The notes under the pieces: model-generated
What the model was told of the DNA's origin: nothing
What the model saw: only the letters and a program-made list of their open reading frames with translations
The model's database searches: none
NCBI GenBank assembly: GCA_037039685.1
Contig: JAWNGF010000011.1
Coordinates: 1,240,001 to 1,304,000, forward strand
Reading direction: 5' to 3'
DNA: 64,000 nucleotides
From: Ceratobasidium sp. AG-K
Taxonomy: Eukaryota > Basidiomycota > Agaricomycetes > Cantharellales > Ceratobasidiaceae
Position numbers and translations under genes: made by a program
Shown: positions 43,955-56,976 of the stretch, piece by piece
Layout of the letters: every line of letters starts with the position of its first letter
How positions within the stretch are numbered: the first letter of the stretch is position 1

Positions 43955-45045
43955 TCTGGAACCGCAGTATTACGATTCGTTAGCGGCCGAGGATGGACAC
44001 AGTTTGGAGGGCAAGAAAATCACGTGACCATCTATCTTTTGTAACTAATTCGGTACTGTAACATAGAACCGTAATCGCAATATTTCAACGCATGGATGCC
44101 TCACAACATGTTAGCCGTGTTTTAGACGGTGCGCTCTCGAGATTTGACGCGCTCAGAAAATATTCAAGAGCGTAGCTCCCATACTAAGGGCGAATCCAAT
44201 CATAACCGTTGTTGAACGTCACCTTGATGGCAGGTCTATTTTATCATGATAAGCTCCCAATATCAATCATGGGGGTAGAACTTAAGGAGGAATGTGGAGG
44301 AGATCAGACACGATTGAAGGTTAGTATGAGTATGAAAGCCATTTAGTGCTTGTATGCATGATGTCGAGGAGGATTTTCTGAAGCGCTCTGTTCTTACCCA
44401 AATTGCAAAAGGCCCGGCCTCACGACCCCCGAGACGAACGCCGTGGGGGAGGGTAAAATTCGAACACCAGACGTAGAGGTTAAACTGAACGAGATTTTTA
44501 GATGTGGACCGGCGTCGTGTGGGCAGTTGCCGAGACCTAGTAATCGGGCGAGTGATTCCGAGCGGGAACGGCTACCAGTAAGGGAAAGCGCAAAACGTAG
44601 GCGGACTATGGCCTATCCCTTGGATAATAGGTACAATGTACAACCTGAGGTTTTTCCGGCAAACTTGCGAACTTGAGGTACTTATTTCATATGATCACAT
44701 GACCGACTGCATACATCCACGCATAGGGTTGAGCATAAGAGAAAGTAATACGAATGACAAACACTAAGTAAGGAAGTCCAATGAATCAAGCACACTACTT
44801 TATATAGGGAAGGAAATGGATGCTCGTTTCGGTCCGGCGCTTATATGATCTGGCCTATAGCGTGGCCTAATCTGAGTCCTTCGAGCCGCGAGCCAGACAA
44901 TCTGCAAGAATTGACGCAAAGTCCGCATGAGTAATTTCGAGCAAAGACTTCTCAGTTAGGGCGCTCTGTAGCAAATCATCCGTGACCGTCGTAAGCATCC
45001 ATTTCCGTTCCTAATTGCACATGGGTACGTACAGAGATAGTAAAT
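43955..45045. other. intergenic, no gene recognised
   Basis: Between the Mkt1 promoter and the end of the kinase-TPR gene. One 77-codon open frame (44443-44676) has no recognisable motif. Possibly remnants of older insertions. Confidence 0.4.
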
Positions 45046-48000
45046 TTATTGATCTTTGAATTTTAGTACGCCAACAATGGCCTTAAGTTCGTCGTACCAA
45101 TGTTTCCGATTTTCAGTCTCGGAGATCCCTGTGGAACCACGTAAGGTGCATGTAATCGCTGGGGAGCTCTCTTCACTGGCTTGCTTCTGGATAGCAGCGC
45201 TTCGAGCTCTTAGTAATTCCGCTTGTATCGGCCGACCCTGTGTATAGTAGACGTCCGCTAAGTTGATCATGCTCTTTAACGTGTCAGGGTGATCTTCTCC
45301 AAGTATTATTCTCCGAGCAGCCAGTACTTGCACAGAGAGCGATTCCGCCTCTGCCAGCCGACCCTGATAGCGTTGAGTATCCGCTAGATCCAGCATCAAT
45401 TCTAGGGTACCAGGGTGCGATTCTCCGAGCACCCGTTTTGCGATAGAGATTAGCTCGATGTAAAACGACTCTGCCTCCGACATGTGGCCTTGGTTATAGC
45501 ATACCGTTGCCAAATCTACCAGGCTCTGAAGGGTGTGGTAATCGAATTTTCCAAACACTCGCTCTCGAGCAGCTAAAGCCTCAACATATAGTGGCGCTGC
45601 GTCCTTTAGTCGACCCTGGTAGTGGTAAACGTTTGCTAGGTTTGTTAAGCTTTGTATCGTATCGGGATGATTATGCCCGAGTACCTGCTTCTGGGTGGAC
45701 ACCACGATGGCAAGTAGCGGCTCCGCCTCGGTCAGACGGCCTTGGTGATGGTATGTATGCGCCAGGTTTGTCATGCTTTGTAAAGTGTCAGGATGTTGTA
45801 TCCCAAGTACTCGCGTCCGAGCGGTCACCACTTTAGAGCATAATATCTCTGCCTCCGTTATTCGGCGATCATCATAGTACTTTTTCGCCAGGCTCGTCAT
45901 GCTCCGCAGTGTGTCGGGGTGGTATTCTCCAAGTATTCGCTTTCGAAAATCGATCATCTTAAGGTAAAGCGGCTCTGCCTCTGCCAGCCGACCTTGGCTG
46001 TAGTACTTCCTTGCAAGGTCTGTCATAGTATGGAGTGTATCAGGATGGTCTTCTCCCAGCACGGATTTTCGAGTGGCTATCACTTCGAGATACAGTGGTT
46101 CCGCCTCCGCGCACCAACCTCGCGCATAATACGTGTCTGCTAGATCAACCATGCTCTGTAGTGTATCGGGGTGTTCTGTTCCGAATAATTTCTTGCGCAT
46201 GGCCGCTACTTCGGCATATAGCCCCTGTGCTTCCTCCAGTCGTTTACAGGAGTAGTACCTCTTTGCTAGATCTATTATGCTTCGTTGCGTATCGGGGTGG
46301 TCTTCTCCAAGAGCTCGCTTTTGAACGGCCACTATTTCAGCATACAGGGGTTCTGCCTTTGTCAATCCACCTTGTTCGTAGTACTTCTTCGCTAGGCTCT
46401 TCATACTACCCAGCGTGTCTGGATGCTCTTCTCCGAGAGCTCGTTTTTGCGCAGCCACTACTTCGAGATATAAGGACTCCGCTTCTGCATTTCGGCCTTG
46501 GCGGTGGTAGACGTTTGCCAGGTCTGTTATACTCTGTAGCGTGCTTGGGTGGTCCTCCCGGAAAACCCGCTTATAAGCAGCCACCAGTTCAGCATACAAT
46601 GGCTCCGACGCCATCATTTGTCCTTGGCAATGGTATAGGTTTGCTAGGTTCGCCATGCTCTGCAGTGTATCAGGGTGGTCCCCTCCAAGGACCCATTTTC
46701 GAGATGCCAGTACCTCAACGCACAAAGGTTTGGCCCTCGTCAGTTGACCCAGGTAGCGATATATGTCCGCTAAGTTTGCCATACTCCGTAAGGTATCAGG
46801 GTGGCGTTCTCCGAGCACTTGCTTTCGGGCGACCAACACTTCAGTGTACAATGACTCCGCATCCAACGGTCGGCCTTGTTTGAAATATGTTTCTGCTAGA
46901 GCTGCTATGCTTTCGAGCGTACGGGGGTGGCGTTCTCCGAGCACATGTTTCCGAGCGAGCACTACTTCGGCATACAGAGGCTCTGCTTCCGCTAGTCGAC
47001 CCTGAGTGTGGTATATTGTCGCTAGGTCTGCAATGCTTTGGAGCAAGTCGGGATGGTCTTCTCCTAGCACTTGCTTGCGAGTCGCGACAACTTCCACGTA
47101 CAAACTTTCTGCCTCTGCCACTCGCCCTTGGTGGTAATACGCGTAAGCTAGGTTTGCCATGCTCTCGAGCGTATCGGGATGCAACTCTCCGAGCACTCGC
47201 TTCCGAGCCGTCGTTACCTCCAAGTATAGGGGTTCTGCGTCCTCGATTCGACCTTGACGATGGTATACACTCGCCAGATCCATCATGCTCTGCAAAGTGC
47301 TGGGATGATCTTTCCCGAGTGTCCGTTTTCGAGCAGCTAGTACTTCGGCGCACAGTGGTTCTGCCTCTGTGACTCGACCCTGGTAGTGATATGTTGCTGC
47401 GAGATCGGCCGCGCTCTGGATTGAATCGGGATGATCTGCTCCGAGAACTCGTTGCTGAGCAGCCAACACCTCGGTGCACAGTAGCTCTGCCTCGACAACG
47501 AAACCTTGGTTATGATATGTGTGTACTAGGTTTGCCATTGTCTGTAGCGTATCAAGATGGTCGTCTCCGAGTACTCGCTTCCGGGATGCTGTCACCTCCG
47601 TGTATAATAGCTCGGCCTTCGACAACCAACCTTGGTGATAGTATATGTCTGCTAGATCCGCCATGCTTTGTAGTGTGTCGGGGTGCTCTCGTCCAAGTAT
47701 ATGCTTTCGAGAGGATAATACTTCGAAAAGCAATGCTCCTGCTTCCGCCAGCCTACCCAGGCGGCGGTATGCGCCTGCTAGGTTCACCATGCTTTGGAGA
47801 GTCTCATGGTGGTGCTCTCCAAGCACTTGCTTCTGAGAAAATAGCAACTCGACATACAGTGGTTCCGCATCCAAAAGACGCCCTTGTTTGAGGTACGTGC
47901 CCGCTAGATCCGCGATACTATGGAGGGTATGTAGGTGGCGCTCCCCAAGTACGCGCTTCCGAGCGAGCACTACCTCAGCATACAGAGGTTCTGCTTCCGC

Positions 48001-50245
48001 TATTCGACCCTGAGTTTGGTATATTTTTGCAAGATCCGCGATGGTCTTGAGCAAGTCGGGATGGTCTTTTACAAGTAGTTGCTTCGAAGTGGCCAGTACT
48101 TCATCAACCAGTAACTCCGCCTCCGATAATCGACCTTGTTTGGCATATGTCCTCGCTAGCCCCACCGTGGTCTGGAGTGTATCCGGATGGGAATTTCCTA
48201 ATATTCTCTTCTGGGCGGCCACCGCTTCGTTCCCCAGTGAGTCTGCTTCTGGTAATCGACCTTGTTGGGCATACGTCGTTGCCAGGTGAGACATACACTT
48301 CAGAGTGCTGCAATGGTTTTCCCCGAGTACGCGTTTCTGAGTTGACAGCAATTCGTTCCCCATCACTTCCGCCTTTTCAAGTTGACCCTGATCGATATAT
48401 AGCGACACTAAAATTGCTGCGCTTTGTAGTGTGTTGGGATGTTCGTCTCCAAGTTCCTGCTTCCGAGCAGCCAGTACCTGAGTTCCTAAGTATTCTGCTT
48501 CCGCTAGTCTACCTTGCTGATGGTATATGGTCACTAGCATCGCCATGTTATGTATTGTGTCGGGGTGGCTCGGCCCAAGTAGCTGTTTTCGAGCGGCCAA
48601 TAGTTTGGCTTCCCGTAATTCCATGTCCACTAGTCGCTCTTTATTCCAGTAAGCTGGTACTGGGCCGTCGGGGCTCCTTACCCTTTCACGGCCCGGTTCA
48701 CTTGGCGTGGCCACAATGCTGGCTTCTGGGTGAGAAACATCTAGCTCGTCCATCTGGAAACAAGTTAGCGACGTCCTTCACGTATCAGTACATAGATATA
48801 CATGTGAGTAGGAACACTTGCCCTAAGTTGGCTGATGTCCGAATCATCCGATCCGTCTGCTTCCACTGTAAGACGTGCAAAGGCGGCGAGCAGCTGCTCC
48901 CCAACGCTTTTGATTTCGGGCCGTTCAGACTGTTCCCATTTCCAGCAGTTTTGAATTATTTCCCATAAATCATTGCTCACCCCATCCGCTGGGCGGGCTG
49001 GTATCTTGCGTTTCACTGCCACCATAATCATAACTTGATTCTCGGTGAGCTCATCATAAGGAACTTTGCCGGTCAAGGTCTCCTGCACGAAAGGTATAAG
49101 CAACCTGCTGACTTGAATGCCGATTGCACGCTCACTAGGACGGTCTATCATCCCCAAATTAGTTAAAACTGTGACTTAATTTATTATAATTGCTTTGTAG
49201 ACGCACCATCCCAAACGCATATACATCTGCTTTCATGCTCACATGCAAACCATTAGATTCGTCTAAGAGTTCAGGCGCCTAATAAAGAGCGTTGGTTGCA
49301 TTCAAGATGTGATGGAATTGTTTCGTACCGCCCATCGAACCGAGAAACTAAGGTTTGTTGTGTTTGTGAACTTCAGTGTAAGGTCTTTCAGCTGAGAACT
49401 ACCAAAGTCGGCAATCATAGCGGTGCCGTCGGTAGAGACCATAATATTTGCCTATAACGTTCTTACAGCGTCAACCGGTTTACAAGGGTAGAGAAACCTA
49501 CCGCTTTCAAGTCCCCATGAACCTGTGTGAAAATCACTTCAGTGATGAGTTTAGGGCGATAGACATGATTTGCCCTACCATTTCGTTCTCATGAATATAA
49601 GACAGTCCTGCGCAAATGTCGATACACTAGCACTAATTAACAAAGCCCTTCAAACCGCAATATACAGCACTCACAAGGCCAATTCGATCTATGCCCGTTT
49701 TTGAGTTAACATAGGCCAACAAACTACCGTTGGTCATCCACTCGGATATCATAGACATGTGTCCCCGGAACATAGCAAGTCCCATCAACGGTAGCACGTT
49801 AGGATGCTTCAATTTGGACCAATGATACAGCTCCCTCGCCGCACGCTATCCACCGCTTATTATCAATAACAATTCACAGATAACCCTCTTTCTATCGACC
49901 AACCTTTATGAGCTTCTCCTTATCGTTATCTTTTCCCGGCCTCTCGTATAGCCTCAATGACTTAATCGCTATTTTTGTACCCTGCCTTGTGCTTCCTTTG
50001 TATACGTCGCAAAACCCTCCTCCAGCGAGCGGAAAGTCGCTGCAGGCAGCTAAATCAATCGATGTTGTGAGATCTGTACAGCCGCGTCCTGCTAGGGTGC
50101 TTATAATATCCTTGATAGACTTCATACTCATGAATCAGCCTCTCAAACACAGAATATATTAACTACACCCAATCAATAAGAGGCTTACCGTAGCACTGCC
50201 AATGAAGTCTTGGTTAATATCAGGGATCGAACTCCTGCTGTCCAT
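45046..50245 (-). CDS. kinase-TPR fusion 1 (TKL-like kinase + 27 TPR)
   Basis: A predicted Ser/Thr/Tyr kinase joined to a very long repeat domain. Exon 1 is 50245-50189 (MDSRSSIPDINQDFIGSAT). Exon 2 starts 50120 with SIKDII and carries the glycine loop AGGGFCDVYKG and lysine segment IAIKSLR. Next come HPNVLPLMGLA, VHGDLKA (HGD where HRD is usual), MIADFGSSQLKDL and the APELL region, then EVLTGKVPYDEL and CWKWEQSERPEI. The kinase exons are joined to the TPR exon by an intron with GC donor (AGG|GCAAGT at 48822) and acceptor TTTCCAG just before ATGGACGAGC (48753). Both are phase 0, as in the paralog at 51717-53952. The TPR part has 27 kinesin-light-chain units of 42 residues (HPDTLQSMANLAxxYxxQGRLxEAE). 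It probably senses or scaffolds partners. Exons within the kinase are approximate. Confidence 0.8.
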
Positions 50246-50939
50246 GGTCTGATAATTTTAGGGAGTTTGCGTTTCAAAGGACTTAGTTGGACGAATTTGC
50301 CGGGTGTATAATATCGCCCAAGGGGTGTGGAAAGGTAGGGAAGGATGACTGGTGATGGGCCAAAGGCGTCGATTTGTGATAATGACTCATGGTCCCGAAG
50401 ATTCAGCATAGTTTACTTGCTAAAATAATTCGCACCTACTACCTATAATTATTCGGGACCCGAAACCGTCAAGTCGAAGGCTGATGTCGCATCAGGTAGC
50501 GATATGAGCGCCGGTCCCACGTCGGATCCGATCGGCCCGCATTCGGTGGATTGTCAGGGACCTCGTGACACTGGCAGTGGTTCGCGACAAAACCAAACTC
50601 CGTAGAACTATCACCCGCATTTCGAACCCATAATACAATTCAACTTCATGCAACATATTTCTGGAAATTGGACCATAACCCATTTACCAAAACGTGGTGC
50701 ACTATATCGCTACCTTGCAGTACTGTAACGAGGTCTTTCCACAGGCTAAATTTAATTTGAAATCAGTGCCATTTTTCTGACGGGTCCATGCGTTCACATA
50801 CGTGTTACCCCAATGATATCCTAAACTCAGCAATTGTTTTCGACGATGTGCGATCCCCAGAGATGAAGATAGATGTGAGCAACAAATAATTTACGGGTGC
50901 ACGGGACGAGAATAGTGAAGACGAGATGAGCAGCAAATG

Positions 50940-50987
50940 CCGGGAGTACCTGGGTGGCATTGCCACCCAGGTGGTCCTAGCTCCCGG
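50940..50987. repeat. 48-bp near-palindrome
   Basis: CCGGGAG ... ACCTGGGTGGC-ATT-GCCACCCAGGT ... CTCCCGG. A perfect 11-bp inner stem and a 7-bp outer stem. Confidence 0.85.
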
Positions 50988-51133
50988 CGCCGCGGTATTT
51001 TCAACATAAGTATATCCATGGTGCTCAACTCACGCAGTAAAGCCGCAGTACATTAGAATGGCTCCTGGTCCGCCCCGTGCCACCAGTCGGCAATAATATC
51101 AAAAATAGCCAACACTTGCCTAGACCTGTCAGC

Positions 51134-51181
51134 GGATCCAGAGTCAGGGTACCAGTGTAGTGTGCACGTACCCCTGGATCC
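51134..51181. repeat. inverted repeat GGATCCAG/CTGGATCC
   Basis: GGATCCAG, then GGGTAC after a short bulge, pair with GTACCC and CTGGATCC at the right end of the 48-bp segment. May be a relic of a small transposon with the neighbouring hairpin. Confidence 0.7.
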
Positions 51182-51716
51182 GGGCATCCCAGGAAGCTTT
51201 CCATCCTACCTTTTTTCATCGGCCTTGCACTTCTACTATCAGTGGTCACGCCTTCTAGATCTGCGTTGGACCTGCCTGCATTAGCACATTCTGTCTAGCA
51301 CTCCGCCCGTCACTGCACTTGAACTCGGGTATTTCAGTCGTCAAAAAGAGAACCAGGTTTTCTCCCCGTCTTGAATGTTATTGAGCTCCGTATATTATTT
51401 CCCGCACAAATAGTGTCTGGACTATGATAATAGCTCCTTCACATATGTTGGACAAGGTGCCACCCGCACTGGCTCTGCGCCCCTTCCCTCAAATCACTGT
51501 TCGAGGCTCATGTCTCTTATCCATCATATTTGTTACGGCTACGTAGTAAGATTACAGTTATATAGCCTTGTCGGCTGTAGGTACAAATTCATACTCGTGA
51601 TCGAGTTTATTGCGAGAGAATTTATAAGAAACACAGAAAGGAATAGACATATACCCCAAGTTAAATAAGCAAAGAAACAGCTATGAAAGGAAGAAATGCG
51701 GGGAAACTGGAAGTTG

Positions 51717-53952
51717 TTAATGCCTTGCAGTGATTTCGTAGACCTGGGCAATAAGCGCGTCATAATGGGTGGCACGCCCTTGGGCCTTGTATGTTTCGGC
51801 GAGATTTTTCATGTCCCGCACAGTATCGCGGTGGTACTCCCCATACCCCTGCAACCGCTTGCGAGTCTCCACTAACTTGACATACAAAAGCTCAGCGTCC
51901 ACGAATCGGCCCTGCTTGTAGTATGTCGTCGCTAGGGCAGTCATGCCACGTAATGTATTGGAGTGGTCCTGTCGATATACTCGTTCCAAGGCACTCAAGG
52001 CCTCCACCTGCAGTGCCTCTGCCTCCTCAAGTCGACCTTGTTCACAGTACCGCTTCGCGAGATCCTCGATGGCTTGCAAGGTTAGGGGATGGATCTCTCC
52101 TAGCACCCGCTTCCGAGCAAGTAGGACCTCGATATCGAGTAACTCGGAGTCTGCCAGTCGACCTTGGCTGTAGTAAGTCATTGAAAGTTCGATAATACTC
52201 CGTATTGTGTCGGCGTGCTCGCTCCCCAACACTCGCCTCCGGGCAAGCATTACCTTAACACCCACAGACTCTGCTTCGGCTAGTCGACCTTGTAAAAAAT
52301 GGGAATTTGCCAGCCCAGCCAAACCCCTGAGTTGTTCGGGGTCATATTCTTCGACATCAATTGAAGATGCAAGCGGCCCGCTTGCCTCTGTTAACGGGGA
52401 TGATGGTTGACTCATCTAATGGCAGTTTCGTGCGTAAAAGGTAGCATAAAAGATCAGACCACGCTTGCGAGCTGTGATAAGACTCCACTTACCATAAGGG
52501 GGATGCTACCTAGGTTATTATGTTCATGAGTGTGCTCAAGTGAGCGTGGGTATAATGCTTCCAACCGCAGTTCAACGCTCTCAATGTCGAGTCGTTTAGA
52601 TGAATCCAAGGTCCAGCAGCCTTGCAGGAGCACCCATAATTCCTCGCTTACGCCAACCATTGGGCGTGAAGGTGCCTTGTGCTCGAATGCGACCCTCACT
52701 ATAACTTGATGATCACTTAGCCCATCGAATGGCACTTTACCAGTCAGCACCTCCTGATAAGAAGCATTAGTAATTGTTGCATAAAAAGACATATCTTGCA
52801 TATGAACGTACAAGTACAGTCTAAAAAATCTATCAGCAACCATAAGGGATGACGATATATTCAAAAACTGACCATTCCATACGCATACACGTCTGCCTCT
52901 TTGGTCAAGCGCGAGGTGGTTTCCGCGCGGAAGAGTTCGGGTGCCTGGTGCGCGGGATTAGACAAGCCAAGGGACAACTGAGGAGGTTGCATACCGCCCA
53001 TCGAAGCGACAAACTAGACTTAGTTGTATTCGAAAACATGAGAGAAAGGTCTTGAAGCTGAGCATTGCCAAAATCGGTAATCATTGCTGTACCACTCGGA
53101 GAGACCACAACGTTTGCCTATGATAAGTATGAGCCAGGATAGACTCGGAGAGCAGCGATAGACGCTGAGCTCTTACCGCTTTCAAATCCCCGTGAACCTT
53201 AGTGAGGTAATCTTTCAGCCAAACAGCATTTTGTTCAGCGCGTTCAATTTGCTTACCATGCCATTCACGTGAATGTAGCGTAAGCCTGCGCAAACATCCA
53301 TACACTAGAGCAAATCAGGGTTCGCCTCAGGCGCATACCATGAATGCCACTTACAAGGCCAATCCGGTTTGCAGTTGGATTACATTGAACATACGACGCC
53401 AAGTCGCCATTATCCATCCATTCGGATACCATAGACATGTGTCCACGGAACACGGCGAGCCCCATCAGGGGAAGTACATTAGGGTGCTTTGGCTTTGACC
53501 AGTGATAAAGCTCTCGTGCGGCGCGCTAAGAGGAACTACACTATATCAATACGCTCGCCTTACGTTTTGCGGGCTAACCTTGAGGATCCGTGTCCTCTCG
53601 CTATTCTGATCGTCCCCCGATCTCTCGAATATCCTCAAAGACTTGATAGCTATCTTCTTTCCAGAACTCAAAGCTCCTTTATACACATCACAAAACCCTC
53701 CGCCTGCATACGGATGCTCGCCACATGCAGTTAAATCGATGGACGGCGTGAGGTCCGAGCAGCCACGTTTGGCCAGGGCGGCTATAATATCCTTTATTGA
53801 CTATGGGGTGTTTAACGCTGTGGCTGCATGCGGACAAGGTGGAAGGTAGTGTCATAAAGTGATTGGGCACTCACCGATGCACTACCAATGAGATCTCTAT
53901 TGGAATTCAGGGGTGACCCGGCTTCGTCCTCTATCTTGTCACCGCCCATCAT
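51717..53952 (-). CDS. kinase-TPR fusion 2 (TKL-like kinase + about 5 TPR)
   Basis: Paralog of the gene at 45046-50245 with the same plan. Exon 1 starts MMGGDKIEDEAGSPLNSN (53952; a second ATG follows at once) and ends IGSAS. After a GTGAGT...CCATAG intron exon 2 reads SIKDIIAALAKRGCSDL and carries AGGGFCDVYKG and IAIKSLRIFERSG. Then come HMSMVSEWMDNGDLASYV, VHGDLKA, MITDFGNAQLQDLSLMF, EVLTGKVPFDGLSDHQV and CWTLDSSKRLDIES. The last kinase exon ends IPLM before GTAAGT. The TPR exon starts MSQPSSPLTEASGP (52415) and has four clear units plus a diverged first one, ending QVYEITARH. HGD replaces HRD, as in the paralog. Likely a signalling kinase with a short repeat sensor. Confidence 0.78.
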
Positions 53953-56900
53953 TTACAGTTGCTTGTTTCTTCGGGAAACGGAATGGGAACTACAAGGAGA
54001 TGTTCGGGTTTATGAAAAAGCGATGGTCCACAAGGGATAAGTCGGTAATGGTGTCCGACGCTTAGATACCGGCCGCTTCGGCCGCAGTGCTTCGTTCCTG
54101 ATGCGCTGATACAGTTGTATAACGGAATCAGTGATATTCAATAAGGATGTGTTGACTGGTTCGGGCTTCTCACGCGTGTGCAAGTATTGCGATACCACTT
54201 TTGCAACAGATAGAGTTCAATGAATGGGTCGTTGACCACACCAGGAATGAGCGCCAGAGAATGATGAGGGTGATGCAGGGTCCGGGTGTTGCCTCTAGAT
54301 CTGGTCACGTTGCGGAATGGACCGAATGGTACTGTATAGTTGAACAAACATATTGCTCCGGCGCGAAAATAGTCGCACTTGCCGGAAATCGATTTCCGTA
54401 TTGTTTGAAGCTATCACGATACGTCAATGCTAGTGTAGATCGCTAAACCCCCCATATATTTCGAAAACAACAGCTTCACGTATATCCACAAAACTGTTCG
54501 TCAGCGCGAGTGAATCGGACAGTGAACCAGTCCTATGACACAGAACAGGCACACGGCAAACGCCCGGCTCGATCGCGATTCACGGAAGTTGCGGCAAAAT
54601 AGAATGTATGGGGGTATGATATTTAAATATTTGTTACTCTACTGAATGACAACAACCGAGTTGATTTAGCGTCACAATGCGTTCTGCAGAAATGCCCGAA
54701 TGAGAATCAGATACCGAAGGTACCGGATCGAAATCCTGCTCGGCTGAAATATGGATTGATTAAGCAAGGGCTAATGAGTCAGCTAAGTCATATTAGGGGG
54801 CTCATACTGAATAAAGTCACGGTAGTAGCCGTCCCGCCGTCTCCATGACCCGTTCGTTGCGCGAGATAATGAAAGACGATGACTCAAAGAGTCGGCCACG
54901 CTGATGATAGTCGGGGCTACCCACATATGTGGATGACAGGCGAGCTCTGGGGACCTAATGCGGGACCGTGTCAGCGCGAGCGGACGGTTGGGGTGACTGA
55001 CGCACCTCTGTGCCCTCATCAACCCTTCATTTGCCCTTTAGTCATGCGACACCTTTGAAGTCCTGATGATGTCATCCAGTGTGTTGTTTGTAGCAATCCC
55101 AGTTCGAGAGACAGCGCCACAGCGCTCCGTACTATCCAGAGTGCATGACATCGAAACCCACGTCTTCCGACAGAGTTTTACTGGCGTCGAGTCAGTCGCA
55201 GCACCTAGATTTAACGCCACCATCGGGACATGAGGAATTCTACCGGCGACGCGTCAAGGCGAGTGGAGGATGGATAGACAGGATTGAAGCAAGGAACGAA
55301 TCGCGGGCTTGGCCACTTTTGACACTTGTGTAAGCATGAGCACAACGTGGACGAGCCATATGATACCTTATCACAGCAATCACCTCATATTGGAGTCTCG
55401 CTGGCCATTCCGCTATCTTGACACTGGCGAGATTCGTCGCTGGCCATGGTTTCGTCAAAATCTCCGATGACGCCGACACCCACGTGACCCTCGGCCCGGC
55501 ACTTGTGGAGCGGATGCGTTAACCAAGCCTAAATTTACTCTTTACCGTCACACGCACCCCCGAGCCAGTCGGCTGTGGGACCGCTACTACGACAATCAAA
55601 CCTACGGAAAACTAACTTCCAGAAATCAAGTGACTAGGCTCGACTTTCAGCGGTACGCCGGGTTACTTGGACAGTGACAGGAACTTGGGCTGCTCAACGG
55701 TGGCTTCCCAGTCAGTCCAACAGCTTAACACATGTGGCTCTACCCTCCATTCACCACTCTACTTTCTCGATGAAACTGCGCAGTCTAATCGGCCTTAGGG
55801 CTCTGGACTCTCACCTGGGTGTCCGGCTCTTTCGACCAGTCTATCTATCCGAACTTAGGCGGCAACTCTTGCGGGAATAGCTCGCGTCTGCTGACAATAT
55901 CGTACAGATCTCTGCGCCTGCGCTGCCCTATTTTCGCGATCCGCTACCAATGCTGATACAAACTTTCATATTTCCTGTTGATCCCTTGAGCTCGTCAAGA
56001 TCACTTCCCACCTCCCCAGCTACACATGAACTGAGGACTATCATATATCACCACTCAGGAGTTTACGACACGAAATTTACCCATCCCTCAATAGCGCTAT
56101 ATCTTGCCTTCGCGGTGGGGGCCGCTCCGAAACGCTTGGTTTCTTGTCCCTGCTCCAAAGGGCTGCTCGACTCCCTCGACGATCCACGGCGGTGACATGG
56201 TTCGACAAGATCTGTGCAGACCAGTGCACAAAGACCATGTCCTAGTTATATATATATCACGCATATCGTCCTTAAATTCCGGCTTCATACCCACTGACCA
56301 TCATTTTGTCAAGCAAGCCATCGGCAAGCCGGTGAAGTAGCAGTAGCGCCAGAAGCTAAACAACCTTGTCACTACTTGACGCATGCTCGAAATTGGCTTG
56401 ACCTGCGAATACTAGGTCCTTATGCAGACAACTTAGCATTGGTGAATGCGGCACCGGCTCTAGACGAACCGATCCAGTTTGGGTACGACTCCCCGAGTCC
56501 TCCATAGGCTGAAGGACCTCCCGAATCTTCCGCGCACAATTATCTCCCCCGTAATCGAGCGCTCATCTTGGTACTCTCAATTTTCTGGCATTATGCCTTT
56601 GTCGGGTATCAGATCGTCCTCCTCGTAGTTCGTAGTTTCAGACCCCGCGCTCTCGCAGAAAAATCTTTTTGATGTGCCTAATCCGATCGTGAGTAACAGA
56701 TGCGATTATATACGTGCATTCAATCGGGGAATTTGTGGTTGGGTGGATTGAAATACACACGGGAGATCGGGTGTTACTTCCAGATACCTCCGACGTCGCG
56801 AGTTTCCCAATCCCGGGGGTATATAGCGCCACGAAACTGTTGTACATATTCACACCAGAGTGCGAATAAAGAATTAGGCTACTACACCCAGCAAGGGCTA

Positions 56901-56976
56901 CAACGTGTTTTGTAAATGAGTGATGTGGAGAAGCCTGAAACCGATTGACCAAAACACAGGAAAAGCAGACGAGTAA
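53953..56976. other. 3-kb gap without a recognised gene
   Basis: Only short open frames, none with a domain I recognise. Sequence character (many short frames, no long GC-rich coding stretch) suggests decayed insertions. It also contains the promoter side of kinase-TPR 2. Confidence 0.4.

Larger units (their letters stand above)
50246..51716. other. intergenic with two hairpins
   Basis: Upstream of kinase-TPR 1 and downstream of kinase-TPR 2. No gene seen. Contains two foldback sequences listed separately. Confidence 0.4.

Noticed and set aside
44443..44676. 77-codon plus-strand frame
   Set aside because: No motif, no splice partners, no composition bias; length expected by chance.
46035..46883. 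282-residue plus-strand open frame
   Set aside because: Antisense of the 27-unit TPR exon, no independent signals.
53953..56976. Short frames in the 3-kb gap as possible genes
   Set aside because: None longer than about 80 codons and none with recognisable domains.
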